From Paenibacillus_D tarimensis_A (lineage in GTDB: Bacteria; Bacillota; Bacilli; Paenibacillales; Paenibacillaceae), in assembly GCA_041281825.1 (NCBI GenBank), contig CP166298.1, positions 6,014,001 to 6,078,000 on the forward strand: DNA of 64,000 nt, written 5' to 3'. Both the position numbers and the translations under genes were made by a program. Shown piece after piece: positions 1 through 7,451 of this stretch. How positions within the stretch are numbered: position 1 is the stretch's first letter; each line of letters starts with the position of its first letter. The notes beneath the pieces are model-generated. The model saw only the letters and a list, made by a program, of their open reading frames with translations. It was not told the origin of the DNA and searched no databases.

Positions 1-1735
1 TTTCTTTCCCCGTAAAAAACGGGTCGCCCAATTTAGGAATCATTTCCTCAGGTATCCCGATTCCTTCATCGGTGATCGCAATCCCGATTAAATGATCTTT
101 CCCCCATTTTACGCTAATGCGGATTCTTCCCCCTTGCGGCATCGCCTCAATTGCATTTTTTAATATGTTGATAAAGACTTGCTTTAATTGGTTCTCTTCA
201 CAAGAAATCTCACACCGTTCCGTGCAAAAATCCGTCTCAAATATAATATTGCATAAATGCGCCTGGCTATCCAGAAGCGATATAACGTCTCCGAGAACAT
301 ACCGTACATCCTTTATCTCAAACTTGGTTGCCTGCGGCTTCGCGAGAATGAGAAATTCACTGACAATCAGATTAATCCGGTCCAATTCGGACAACATTAA
401 ATCATTATGCTGCGGATTAAGCTTCCGGGTCTGCTGCTGCAGCTGTAAAAAACCGCGCAGCGTAGTCAGCGGGTTACGTATTTCATGGGCAACACCGGCT
501 GCCAATTGTCCGACGGTCGTCAGCTTCTCCGATTGGCGAAGCAGCTCCTCCATCTTATTGCGGCCCGTCATATCCCGCGTAATGCTCGCTATCGCATGGA
601 TATTCCCATTTCGGTCACGGATGGCCGAAGTCGTTACACTTACCGATTTCCATTCACCGGACTTCGTTTTACGGACGGTCTCTCGTGCACCGATGATCTT
701 GCCGCTTTTGACTGCCTCAAGCGCCTGCTGCTCATCCGCCAGGAAACGATCCGGTACAAGAGGCACCGCTTGTCCAATCACTTCCTCCGCTCCCCACTCA
801 AACAAGTCCTCGAAAGCATGATTCACCTGCGTAATGCGCCCATTTAGATCTACCACGTGAATCGCATCCGTAGTATGATTAATAAACGATTCCAGAAATT
901 CTTTCATCGAACGATTTTCTTCAAAAGCCTGCTTTAATTTCGCAGTGTACACATCCAAATTTTTGGACATGGCGTTGATACGCGCTGCCAGCTGACCGAA
1001 TTCGTCCTTACGTTTAACTTGAATCGGTAAATCAAACCGCCCGGATGAAACTTCGTTTACTTTCCACAAAATTGCACGAATCGGACGAAGAACGATATCG
1101 GACATCCAGTAGCTGAATAAGATAATTACCAAAAGCAGCATACTCGATACAGTGACTTGGTTCAGCCGTTGCTTCATTACAATATCACCTATCACCTTTT
1201 GCTTGTCCATGACAATACGGAGAACAAGCGATTGTGACATATCTATTGGAAAGTAGCCTTTAATCACCTTCTTGCCAAGCAAATGCGTTTCATGAAATAC
1301 GGATTGGCCGAGAATTGCTGCCTGGATAAATCCGTAATCCTTGTCCGGATCGGCATATACGTAACTCCCGACTACATTCTCCAAGTCCAAAATAGGAGAA
1401 TCGGTTCTCTCCGCATCAGCCTGTATAATTTTATTGGCTTGCAGTATCGTAATCTCCAGGGTGCCGTAATTTTGCCTGGCAGCCTCTCGCAAAATGATTT
1501 GCGGAGTTGTAACCTCATGAATTTTAGCGATTTGTGATTCATCGGGTATAATACTGGCGATGTAGTGGTAATTCTTTAGGGATGATTGAATTTGTTCCGC
1601 CATTCGTTGCATATCGTTCTGGGTATGGGTCTTCAGTTCCATTCGGATCGCATAGTCTTCGAGCAAGGCATTAAACGTCAATAACAAGAAAACACTTATT
1701 GAGATAATGAGAGATAATTTCCCTTTTACTGACAA
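1..1735 (-). CDS. PAS-domain sensor histidine kinase (3' end outside window)
   Basis: I translated this gene directly because it runs off the left edge. It begins with a membrane helix (about residues 6-24) and a roughly 165-residue extracytoplasmic sensor region. A second helix (about 193-210), a HAMP linker and a PAS domain (about 290-385) follow. The HisKA box VAHEIRNPLTT lies near residue 415. The HATPase N box (NAIEAMPQGG) and G box (DEGIGIPEE) are present, and the frame is cut just after DPFFTGK. Architecture and neighbourhood suit a sporulation-type kinase (KinA-E class) feeding Spo0F/Spo0A, but the partner is inferred. The start is probably TTG at 1735, about 11 nt after a GGG-containing SD; no ATG fits well. 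No response regulator is visible in the window, as expected for orphan kinases. Confidence 0.9.
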   Translation of the reverse strand, partial: MSVKGKLSLIISISVFLLLTFNALLEDYAIRMELKTHTQNDMQRMAEQIQSSLKNYHYIASIIPDESQIAKIHEVTTPQIILREAARQNYGTLEITILQANKIIQADAERTDSPILDLENVVGSYVYADPDKDYGFIQAAILGQSVFHETHLLGKKVIKGYFPIDMSQSLVLRIVMDKQKVIGDIVMKQRLNQVTVSSMLLLVIILFSYWMSDIVLRPIRAILWKVNEVSSGRFDLPIQVKRKDEFGQLAARINAMSKNLDVYTAKLKQAFEENRSMKEFLESFINHTTDAIHVVDLNGRITQVNHAFEDLFEWGAEEVIGQAVPLVPDRFLADEQQALEAVKSGKIIGARETVRKTKSGEWKSVSVTTSAIRDRNGNIHAIASITRDMTGRNKMEELLRQSEKLTTVGQLAAGVAHEIRNPLTTLRGFLQLQQQTRKLNPQHNDLMLSELDRINLIVSEFLILAKPQATKFEIKDVRYVLGDVISLLDSQAHLCNIIFETDFCTERCEISCEENQLKQVFINILKNAIEAMPQGGRIRISVKWGKDHLIGIAITDEGIGIPEEMIPKLGDPFFTGKE

Positions 1736-1770
1736 GAGACGACACACCCTTTGCCTAATACTATAATTGG

Positions 1771-1798
1771 ATCATACCATATTTACCCGGAAAGGTAA
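1771..1798 (-). promoter_or_regulatory. candidate promoter of the histidine kinase
   Basis: TTACCT (1793-1798), a 16-bp spacer and TATGAT (1771-1776) form a plausible sigma-A promoter on the minus strand about 35 bp before the kinase start. The match is moderate. Confidence 0.4.
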
Positions 1799-1833
1799 GC
1801 TAATCTCGTAACGATATCTGAGTTTTCAAGAGG

Positions 1834-1915
1834 TTATTCACATCTTATTCGACTTATTAACAATTTCATGTGATTAATGGGGATATTATTGTGGACAATT
1901 CTTCACATATCCACA
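1834..1915. promoter_or_regulatory. cluster of DnaA-box-like 9-mers
   Basis: Three 9-mers differ by one base from the DnaA box TTATCCACA. They are TTATTCACA (1834-1842), TTGTCCACA read on the minus strand (1890-1898), and ATATCCACA (1907-1915). A weaker TTCTTCACA sits at 1899-1907. The run is AT-rich and lies between the divergent kinase and tadA promoters. It could be a DnaA-binding cluster or chance in AT-rich DNA. Confidence 0.4.
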
Positions 1916-1932
1916 GAGTTACCAACAACCTG

Positions 1933-1962
1933 TTAACAACGAATACTTGTTCGCCGTATAAT
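1933..1962 (+). promoter_or_regulatory. tadA promoter
   Basis: TTAACA (1933-1938), an 18-bp spacer and a perfect TATAAT (1957-1962) lie about 60 bp before tadA. The DnaA-box-like sites end 18 bp upstream of the -35 element. Confidence 0.65.
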
Positions 1963-2020
1963 TCGAGCAATTTCGACATGATTCACATTGAATTTGGATT
2001 CCAATGAGGAGAGAACTTGT

Positions 2021-2494
2021 ATGAAATGGAATGACGAAGAAACAAAGTGGATGGCTGAAGCGATCAAAGAAGCCAAAAAAGCCGAAGCTATTCTCGAGGT
2101 ACCGATCGGAGCGGTTATCGTCAAAGACGGCGAAGTGGTGGGAAGAGGTTATAATCTAAGAGAAACGAGACATGATCCGACAGCACATGCCGAGATGGTC
2201 GCTATTAAAGAAGCAAGCGAGCGGCTCGGGGCATGGAGGCTGCTTGGATGTACACTATATGTAACGCTGGAACCTTGTCCCATGTGTGCGGGAGCGATTC
2301 TGCAGTCGAGAATCGATAAGGTGGTCTACGGAACGACTGATCCGAAGGCCGGATGTGCGGGCACGTTAATGAATTTGCTCCAGGATCCGCGTTTTAATCA
2401 TGAAACCGAGATTATCAGCGGAGTTTTGCAGGACGAATGCGCTTCAATGCTTACTCAATTTTTTCGTAAGCTGCGTTCGAAAGCTTCAAATTAA
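2021..2494 (+). CDS. tadA: tRNA-specific adenosine deaminase TadA
   Basis: The 157-residue protein deaminates the wobble adenosine (A34 to inosine) of tRNA-Arg(ACG). The cytidine-deaminase zinc site is intact: HAE at residues 56-58 carries the ligand histidine and catalytic glutamate, and PCPMC at 85-89 supplies two cysteine ligands. The ATG at 2021 is chosen over an upstream in-frame ATG because GAGGAG lies 9 nt before it and the length is usual for TadA. It is the only house-keeping gene on the plus strand here. Its 3' end overlaps the convergent Spo0E-like gene by 44 bp. Confidence 0.95.
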   Translation: MKWNDEETKWMAEAIKEAKKAEAILEVPIGAVIVKDGEVVGRGYNLRETRHDPTAHAEMVAIKEASERLGAWRLLGCTLYVTLEPCPMCAGAILQSRIDKVVYGTTDPKAGCAGTLMNLLQDPRFNHETEIISGVLQDECASMLTQFFRKLRSKASN

Positions 2495-2678
2495 GCTCGT
2501 CCACGATGGGTGCCTGGCTCTCTAACTTCTGAATTTTCTGCAATGTTACGATGAGCCGGTCCGCTTTTTCGCTGACGGCGATCACATCAGGATCGGTTAA
2601 GCTCCCTCGCAGTTCCGCTACCTTATGAAGTTTTAACCGAAGCTTATGAAGTTGCCTGAGAAGTTTTAATTTATCCAT
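2451..2678 (-). CDS. Spo0E-like aspartyl-phosphate phosphatase
   Basis: This is a 75-residue, highly charged helical protein. The central segment SLTDPDVIAVSEKADRLI matches the Spo0E family hallmark, in which a serine and an aspartate four residues later (S36 and D40) lie in a helix that docks on the response regulator. Family members dephosphorylate Spo0A~P and delay sporulation. The target here is inferred. ATG at 2678 is preferred because the protein then begins like other family members, although the SD (GGGG) is weak. The last 44 bp overlap convergently with tadA. Confidence 0.75.
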   Translation of the reverse strand: MDKLKLLRQLHKLRLKLHKVAELRGSLTDPDVIAVSEKADRLIVTLQKIQKLESQAPIVDELNLKLSNAAYEKIE

Positions 2679-2977
2679 ATACACGCCCCATAAAAAGGTC
2701 GCTCCTATCCCTTGACATACCAACGTTTTTACACTTCTATTATACGCTGAACGAATCAAGGATATTGTAAAAACCTGTCGACCATAATGAGCATTTTTTG
2801 TGTATTTTTCGACATAAATTACCAAAATCTAATACCTTTTACCTATTTTTTGACCGCCTGCCGTAGGCAATCACAGCATTTCAACGTAAATCTTTATTCA
2901 CAAAATGTACCTTCGGACATAGCCGTCTATAATTATCCGAGGACTGTTAGATTATTTTCTCTATGACGCATTCGAAA
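2679..2977. other. intergenic, no gene seen
   Basis: This AT-rich stretch separates the Spo0E-like gene from tRNA-Arg. It should hold the Spo0E-like gene promoter, but no convincing -35/-10 pair was found. No ORF or strong hairpin is visible. Confidence 0.5.
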
Positions 2978-3006
2978 TTGCACCAAAAATCATTTTATGA
3001 TATATT
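2978..3006 (+). promoter_or_regulatory. tRNA-Arg promoter
   Basis: TTGCAC (2978-2983), a 17-bp spacer and TATATT (3001-3006) lie 14 bp before the mature 5' end of tRNA-Arg. Confidence 0.7.
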
Positions 3007-3020
3007 GTAATATACATTGC

Positions 3021-3098
3021 GCGCCCGTAGCTCAGCCGGATAGAGCGACAGTTTCCTAAACTGTGCGTCGCGGGTTCGAATCCCGCCGTGGCGCGCCA
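3021..3098 (+). tRNA. tRNA-Arg(CCT) with an extra base in the acceptor stem
   Basis: A cloverleaf folds with anticodon CCT in loop TTCCTAA, a perfect 5-bp anticodon stem (ACAGT/ACTGT), a 5-bp T stem (GCGGG/CCCGC) and an encoded CCA. The 5' acceptor strand is GCGCCCG. The 3' strand reads CGTGGCGC, eight bases instead of seven. Removing the T at 3089 restores perfect pairing, so the gene carries a one-base bulge, either real or a sequencing error. A promoter and a terminator flank it, so it is an independent transcription unit. Confidence 0.9.
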
Positions 3099-3120
3099 TA
3101 CATAAGTTTGAATTCAGAAG

Positions 3121-3157
3121 TCCATTTGATCCTTGATCGGGTCCGATGGATTTTTTT
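3121..3157 (+). terminator. tRNA-Arg terminator
   Basis: TCCAT at 3121 pairs with ATGGA at 3146-3150, with further inner pairing, and seven T residues follow on the plus strand. Confidence 0.7.
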
Positions 3158-3177
3158 CATTATTAGGATGAAAAAAA

Positions 3178-3217
3178 CACATCAAAAGCGACCATGTTCC
3201 GGGTTGCGATTGATGTG
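3178..3217 (-). terminator. terminator of the lipoprotein gene
   Basis: CACATCAA (3178-3185) pairs with TTGATGTG (3210-3217), with extra pairing inside. Seven A residues at 3171-3177 give the U run on the minus strand. It lies 18 bp past the stop of the lipoprotein gene. Confidence 0.8.
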
Positions 3218-3234
3218 CGCTGCATGTTTTTTTA

Positions 3235-4302
3235 TTATAAACTTCCGGAACCAAGCAAGGCCATAAGCTGATCAATCGTTATCGCTTCGGTTGGAATCGG
3301 CTGTTTAAATTCAACCTTCTCATTAATATTGCCGTACTGGCTTTTCAGCTTCAGACCGATGGTTGAAGTTTGGCCTTGATCGGTAATATCCACATTGAGC
3401 TTCAGGAGCTGATAGACCAGGTAATTATCTTTAATGGCTCCAATTAATGACAGGTCGTTAATATTGACCTGCTCCTTAAATTTCTCCAGCCCGGCCTTCA
3501 ATTCTTCGCTGCCCGTATTCTCGAGCTCCCGCTTAGCTTCCTCCAACTGCTCGGCACTTAGCTGAAGCGATTGCCGATATTGCTCATTGTTAAGCAGCAA
3601 ATCGATGATTTCGGGTGCGATCTGTTCCACAGCCGTCGTCGCAACTTGATCGAGCTGATCTTGCGTTATGGAGAACTTCACGATTTGGTCCGGTTTTACA
3701 TCGCTTGGAAGCCCCTCGGCTTCAGAAGCTTTGGTCTCACTAAAGAATTGCTTGCCGTCAAAGTGCTTCAGGATGATTCCCATCATATCTTGAACCATTT
3801 GACGTTGTCCGTCCAAATCCGAAGCCGGCAGGTCTACCCCTTGCTGCTCGGCAAGCTGCTTCAGATCAAGCTCAATATATTGTCCTGACAACCCTTCCAG
3901 CGGTAGCATCGGAATATCGGGAATTTTAATCCAAAGTTTGTCTTGCTCCGCAATAATCGGTACCGATACCGTGAACGAGAGGTCTCCCTTTAAAACAAGG
4001 TCAAGGTTCATCTCCATTCGCATCGGATCGGCTTGGTAAACTCCGTCTGCCGTCAATGAGGCATTCTTCAGCATGCCGATCATCGCCTGGACTTGCGGAT
4101 CTTGCGATTCTGCAAGCTGCTGCGGCAGCTCTATTTCTTCCAGTTCAAGCGTTGTGGCGAAGGTGTAGGACTGTAAATTCATCGTGTTAAGTAAAGCGGA
4201 TTGCACAGCTTCTTTCGGCGGTTTGGAATTACTGCACCCGGCAATTGCAACGGCCAATACCAACAACATGACAAGCCGCGCGAGTTTAACATGTTTCAAC
4301 AA
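3235..4302 (-). CDS. secreted lipoprotein of unknown function
   Basis: The product (about 355 residues) starts with a short basic segment, a hydrophobic stretch and a lipobox ending AIAGC, so it should be lipid-anchored on the outer face of the membrane. The mature part is rich in beta-strand-like repeats and Gln/Glu/Leu helices (PQQLAESQDPQVQAMIGML). It resembles Firmicutes lipoproteins of the DUF6612/LppX-like type, but I cannot assign a role. The start is probably TTG near 4302, because GGGAGGGG lies 8 nt upstream. An ATG at 4320 overlaps that SD and is less likely. The gene is monocistronic with its own terminator. Confidence 0.8.
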   Translation of the reverse strand: MLKHVKLARLVMLLVLAVAIAGCSNSKPPKEAVQSALLNTMNLQSYTFATTLELEEIELPQQLAESQDPQVQAMIGMLKNASLTADGVYQADPMRMEMNLDLVLKGDLSFTVSVPIIAEQDKLWIKIPDIPMLPLEGLSGQYIELDLKQLAEQQGVDLPASDLDGQRQMVQDMMGIILKHFDGKQFFSETKASEAEGLPSDVKPDQIVKFSITQDQLDQVATTAVEQIAPEIIDLLLNNEQYRQSLQLSAEQLEEAKRELENTGSEELKAGLEKFKEQVNINDLSLIGAIKDNYLVYQLLKLNVDITDQGQTSTIGLKLKSQYGNINEKVEFKQPIPTEAITIDQLMALLGSGSL

Positions 4303-4439
4303 CAAAAAATCCCCTCCCATTTTCGGTAGCTTTATTCTAATACAAAGCTGCTGCGGCGGGAAGAGGAATTTCATAATAAATTCTAGCAACCGCTTCCATA
4401 ATATGAAAACCCATCCGGCTTTTTTCCCGCAAGAAGAAA

Positions 4440-4478
4440 AAGCCCTCCTCCCCGGTCAGTCCGGGCGCGGAGAGCTTT
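4440..4478 (-). terminator. terminator after sspP-like gene
   Basis: An imperfect GC-rich hairpin with AAGC/GCTT ends and a CCCGG/CCGGG core is followed by TTTTTC on the minus strand, 12 bp after the sspP-like stop codon. Confidence 0.65.
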
Positions 4479-4489
4479 CTCGTATGCAG

Positions 4490-4639
4490 TTATCCTTCAC
4501 CATTATTATGACGGGAATGATTCTGTTGCTTGACCTTCTTCGAGCCCGACAATGGCTCCTGCTGCCTGCCTTCATTTTTGTTCTCCCGGCGAAAAGGCTC
4601 CTCCGCTTCAGGCACCGGTATGGCTCTTGGCTTGCTCAT
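4490..4639 (-). CDS. sspP: minor small acid-soluble spore protein P (SspP-like)
   Basis: The 49-residue protein starts MSKPRAIPVP and ends with EPLSGSKKVKQQNHSRHNN. That ending matches the conserved C-terminal core of SspP (EPL-GSKKVK-NH-R). SspP proteins are small, basic, hydrophilic components of the forespore. ATG at 4639 is chosen because AAAGGAGG lies 8 nt upstream; a longer frame (to 4768) lacks a good SD and would overlap the next gene. It is the last of three small co-directional genes ending in a hairpin. Transcription by a forespore sigma factor is likely from the family, but no clear promoter was seen. Confidence 0.75.
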   Translation of the reverse strand: MSKPRAIPVPEAEEPFRRENKNEGRQQEPLSGSKKVKQQNHSRHNNGEG

Positions 4640-4655
4640 ATTGGTCTGTCCTCCT

Positions 4656-4850
4656 TTATTTCTTGTTACTGCGGTTACTGTGATGAGGAGATAAGTCAGG
4701 CGGATCATCGTGATTGAGAGCATCTTGATGCCTGCGGTCGTTCTTCTCCTGCTGCTGTTGCTGCGCATCGTGACTATTCACAGCGGACATCCCCAGATCG
4801 CGAACGACTCCGCTTAAGTTTTTATCCAAATCATTTTTGGCACGGGTCAT
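4656..4850 (-). CDS. small hydrophilic protein, unknown
   Basis: This 64-residue frame encodes a very hydrophilic protein with a poly-Gln run and many Asn, Asp, His and Lys residues, and no membrane segment. The ATG at 4850 has GGGAGG 13 nt upstream; an earlier ATG at 4871 has no SD. It lies 16 bp before the sspP-like gene and may be co-transcribed, which would suit a small spore protein. No family is recognised and the coding status is moderately supported. Confidence 0.5.
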   Translation of the reverse strand: MTRAKNDLDKNLSGVVRDLGMSAVNSHDAQQQQQEKNDRRHQDALNHDDPPDLSPHHSNRSNKK

Positions 4851-4892
4851 TATGAATGCACATCCTCCCATATCGTCGTAAGGCCGGTTGTC

Positions 4893-5243
4893 CTACACAT
4901 GAGTAAGCTCATGCAGCGCTTGCGCACATTCGTGCAGGTGACGGGTATAATCCTCAATGAGCTGCTGGATCGGCTCTGTGCGTTCGCTGACCGAAATACC
5001 GGCCTTCTCAACATCAATAAAATCGACCTTGACCTCGCGGCTGTCGACATATTCCACTTTAAAATCGAACGTATACGATGTGTGGCCGGCAGTCCGAATA
5101 TGGATGCGAAGCGCCTTGGCATCCGCCTCGTCCGCCTTTACTTCTGCGTGATCCGCCTTGTTCATCGTTGTTGGCAGCGTCCGCTGCCAGGCTTCCACCA
5201 GCCGGTTCTGATCGATTTGAAGTTCATCCTTCTCCTTAGTCAT
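4893..5243 (-). CDS. conserved-looking protein of unknown function
   Basis: The 116-residue product is soluble and acidic. A central beta-rich part (ALRIHIRTAGHTSYTFDFKV) is followed by an amphipathic C-terminal helix with several histidines (DYTRHLHECAQALHELTHV). ATG at 5243 follows GGAGG with good spacing; the longer frame to 5327 overlaps the tRNA-Ser terminator. No motif that I recognise is present. It heads the small-gene group that ends with the sspP-like gene. Confidence 0.7.
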   Translation of the reverse strand: MTKEKDELQIDQNRLVEAWQRTLPTTMNKADHAEVKADEADAKALRIHIRTAGHTSYTFDFKVEYVDSREVKVDFIDVEKAGISVSERTEPIQQLIEDYTRHLHECAQALHELTHV

Positions 5244-5310
5244 CTGAACCACCTCCATCATCATTAAGATGCGACAAATCAAGACCGTGTATTCGTAAAG
5301 GAGACAACAA

Positions 5311-5334
5311 AAAAACCGCCGATACAATCGGCAG
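5311..5334 (-). terminator. tRNA-Ser terminator
   Basis: The hairpin CTGCCGAT/ATCGGCGG has a three-base loop and is followed by seven T residues on the minus strand, just after tRNA-Ser. Confidence 0.85.
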
Positions 5335-5351
5335 TTCGCAGTTGATATGTA

Positions 5352-5440
5352 TGGCGGAGAGAGTGGGATTCGAACCCACGTGGGCTTGCACCCTAACGGT
5401 TTTCAAGACCGCCCCGTTATGACCGCTTCGGTATCTCTCC
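5352..5440 (-). tRNA. tRNA-Ser(TGA)
   Basis: This is an 89-nt type II tRNA with a long variable arm, 5' GGAGAGA paired to the 3' end, encoded CCA, and anticodon TGA in the loop CTTGAAA. Its place downstream of serS is typical of this group of bacteria. Confidence 0.95.
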
Positions 5441-5465
5441 ATATAACGTAACGAATTGTATTGTA

Positions 5466-5507
5466 CCACAGGCCAAATTCGTGAAGCAAGCCTTTTTTGG
5501 CCTGTGG
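5466..5507. repeat. 12-bp perfect inverted repeat between serS and tRNA-Ser
   Basis: CCACAGGCCAAA (5466-5477) and TTTGGCCTGTGG (5496-5507) are perfectly complementary across an 18-base loop. It lies 18 bp after the serS stop. It lacks a T run, so it may be a weak terminator or a 3'-end stabiliser. A TACAAT just beyond it on the minus strand could be the tRNA-Ser -10 element. Confidence 0.6.
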
Positions 5508-5524
5508 CAACAGATTCCTCATTT

Positions 5525-6802
5525 TTAACGCTTAATCTCAGAGATTCCGCCCATATACGGACGAAGCACTTCAGGAATGACAACCGATCCGTCCGCCTGC
5601 TGATAATTTTCCAATATCGCTGCGACCGTACGTCCGACAGCCAGCCCCGATCCGTTCAAGGTATGAACGAACTCCGGCTTCGCTTTCGGTTCGGGACGAT
5701 AGCGGATGCCCGCGCGTCGCGCCTGGAAATCCTCGAAGTTGGAGCAGGACGAGATTTCCCGGTACATGCCGCTGTTCGGAAGCCATACTTCAAGATCATA
5801 CGTTTTGGCCGATGCAAAGCCCATATCACCTGTACAGAGCGTTAGAACGCGATACGGCAAGCCTAACAGCTGCAGTACCTTCTCCGCATGCCCCGTAAGC
5901 GACTCCAGTTCGGCATAGGACTCCTCAGGCTTCACCAGCTTCACCAATTCGACCTTATTGAATTGATGCTGACGAATCAAGCCTCTTGTATCCCGGCCGG
6001 CAGACCCCGCTTCCGAACGGAAACATGCGGAATAAGCCACGAAATATTTCGGCAAATCTTCTAAGGATAAAATCTCTTCCCGGTACAGATTCGTCACCGG
6101 AACCTCTGCCGTTGGAATGAGATAATAATCGGTATCCGCAAGCTTAAAAAGATCCTCTTCGAACTTCGGAAGCTGTCCCGTTCCAACGAGGCTTTCCCGG
6201 TTGACGATATAAGGCGGCAGCACCTCTTCATATCCATGCCGGTCGCTGTGCAAATCCATCATAAAGCTAATTAGCGCACGCTCTAGACGGGCGCCCAGTC
6301 CGCGGTAAAAGACAAAGCGCGATCCGGTAACCTTCGCAGCCGCTTCAAAATCCAGAATACCGAGCCCCTGGGCGATATCCCAGTGGGCTTTCGTCTCGAA
6401 TTCGAACACGACCGGTTCACCGACACGACGAATCTCTATATTGTCTTCCTCCGAGGCCCCGACCGGTACGCTTTCATGGGGAATATTCGGAATCGCAAGC
6501 ACCAGCTCATTGATCTGAGCCTCTATTTCGCGCAGCTCTTCATCAAGCGCTTTGATCCGGTCGCCGACTTCACGCATTTCGAGGATGAGCGCTTCGGCAT
6601 CACCGCCCGATTTTTTCAGCTTGGCAACGTCCTGCGATACCGTATTACGGCGGTTCTTCAGCTGCTCGGTTTCCTGCAGCAACGACAGCCGCCTCGCATC
6701 GAGCTCCGGAAAACCGGCGACAAGGTCAAGCGGTTTCCCGCGATTGATTAGTGCTTGCCGTACATTTTCAAACTCGTTCCTGACCAATTTAATATCCAGC
6801 AC
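5525..6802 (-). CDS. serS: seryl-tRNA synthetase
   Basis: The 425-residue class II synthetase charges tRNA-Ser and tRNA-Sec-type acceptors with serine. An N-terminal long coiled coil (about residues 30-105) binds the variable arm. The catalytic core shows motif 2 (FRSEAGSAGRDTRGL) and motif 3 (GLAVGRTVAAILENYQ). The start is GTG at 6802 with GAGGGG 10 nt upstream. It follows pdxT by 40 bp; the gap is too short for a T-box leader. A tRNA-Ser gene lies just downstream. Confidence 0.97.
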   Translation of the reverse strand: MLDIKLVRNEFENVRQALINRGKPLDLVAGFPELDARRLSLLQETEQLKNRRNTVSQDVAKLKKSGGDAEALILEMREVGDRIKALDEELREIEAQINELVLAIPNIPHESVPVGASEEDNIEIRRVGEPVVFEFETKAHWDIAQGLGILDFEAAAKVTGSRFVFYRGLGARLERALISFMMDLHSDRHGYEEVLPPYIVNRESLVGTGQLPKFEEDLFKLADTDYYLIPTAEVPVTNLYREEILSLEDLPKYFVAYSACFRSEAGSAGRDTRGLIRQHQFNKVELVKLVKPEESYAELESLTGHAEKVLQLLGLPYRVLTLCTGDMGFASAKTYDLEVWLPNSGMYREISSCSNFEDFQARRAGIRYRPEPKAKPEFVHTLNGSGLAVGRTVAAILENYQQADGSVVIPEVLRPYMGGISEIKR

Positions 6803-6842
6803 TTATTAGAAACCCCTCTCAGTATATAGAGGTAAATACTTA

Positions 6843-7424
6843 TTATTTTGCAGCTGCCGCCTCTTGTATCATTCCGACGAAATAGGAATGCAGCCGGAAA
6901 TCGTCCGTCAGCTCCGGATGAAAGGAGCATGCCAGAAGGTGGCCTTGTCTGGCGGTAACGATCTCTCCGTTATAGGTGGAGAGTACGTCGACATTCTGCC
7001 CCACTTCTTTAATCAGCGGCGCACGAATGAACACAGCCCTGACTTGCTCATTGATGCCTTTGATGTTCAAGTCGGTCTCGAAGCTTTCCCGTTGCCGGCC
7101 GAAAGCGTTGCGCGCAACCGTCATGTTCATCAGCTCGAGATGCGCTTCATCCTGCCCTTCAATTCGCTCGGCAAGCACGATTAATCCCGCGCACGTTCCG
7201 AATATTGGTTTGCCTTGCGAGGAAAAGCCGCGCAGCGCCTCCATAAAACCGTATTTGCGGATCAGCTTGCCGATCGTCGTGCTCTCACCGCCCGGTATTA
7301 TGATTCCGTTCACTTCATCAAGTTGTTCGACACGTTTAACCGCAACTGCTTCCGCGCCGGCCAGCCCGATGCTTCGAATATGCTCCGATACGGCGCCCTG
7401 CAACGCCAATACACCAATCTTCAT
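6843..7424 (-). CDS. pdxT: glutaminase subunit of pyridoxal 5'-phosphate synthase
   Basis: The 193-residue class I glutamine amidotransferase supplies ammonia to PdxS for PLP synthesis. The nucleophile cysteine is in GTCAGLIVLA, the oxyanion loop is GGESTTIGKL, and the His-Glu pair is in HPEL. It lies 27 bp after pdxS and is clearly in one operon with it. The length is normal for the family. Confidence 0.97.
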   Translation of the reverse strand: MKIGVLALQGAVSEHIRSIGLAGAEAVAVKRVEQLDEVNGIIIPGGESTTIGKLIRKYGFMEALRGFSSQGKPIFGTCAGLIVLAERIEGQDEAHLELMNMTVARNAFGRQRESFETDLNIKGINEQVRAVFIRAPLIKEVGQNVDVLSTYNGEIVTARQGHLLACSFHPELTDDFRLHSYFVGMIQEAAAAK

Positions 7425-7451
7425 GCGAATGCCTTCTTTCGTGTCAATCGG

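Noticed and set aside
6803..6842. T-box leader before serS
   Set aside because: Only 40 bp separate pdxT and serS, too short for a T-box.
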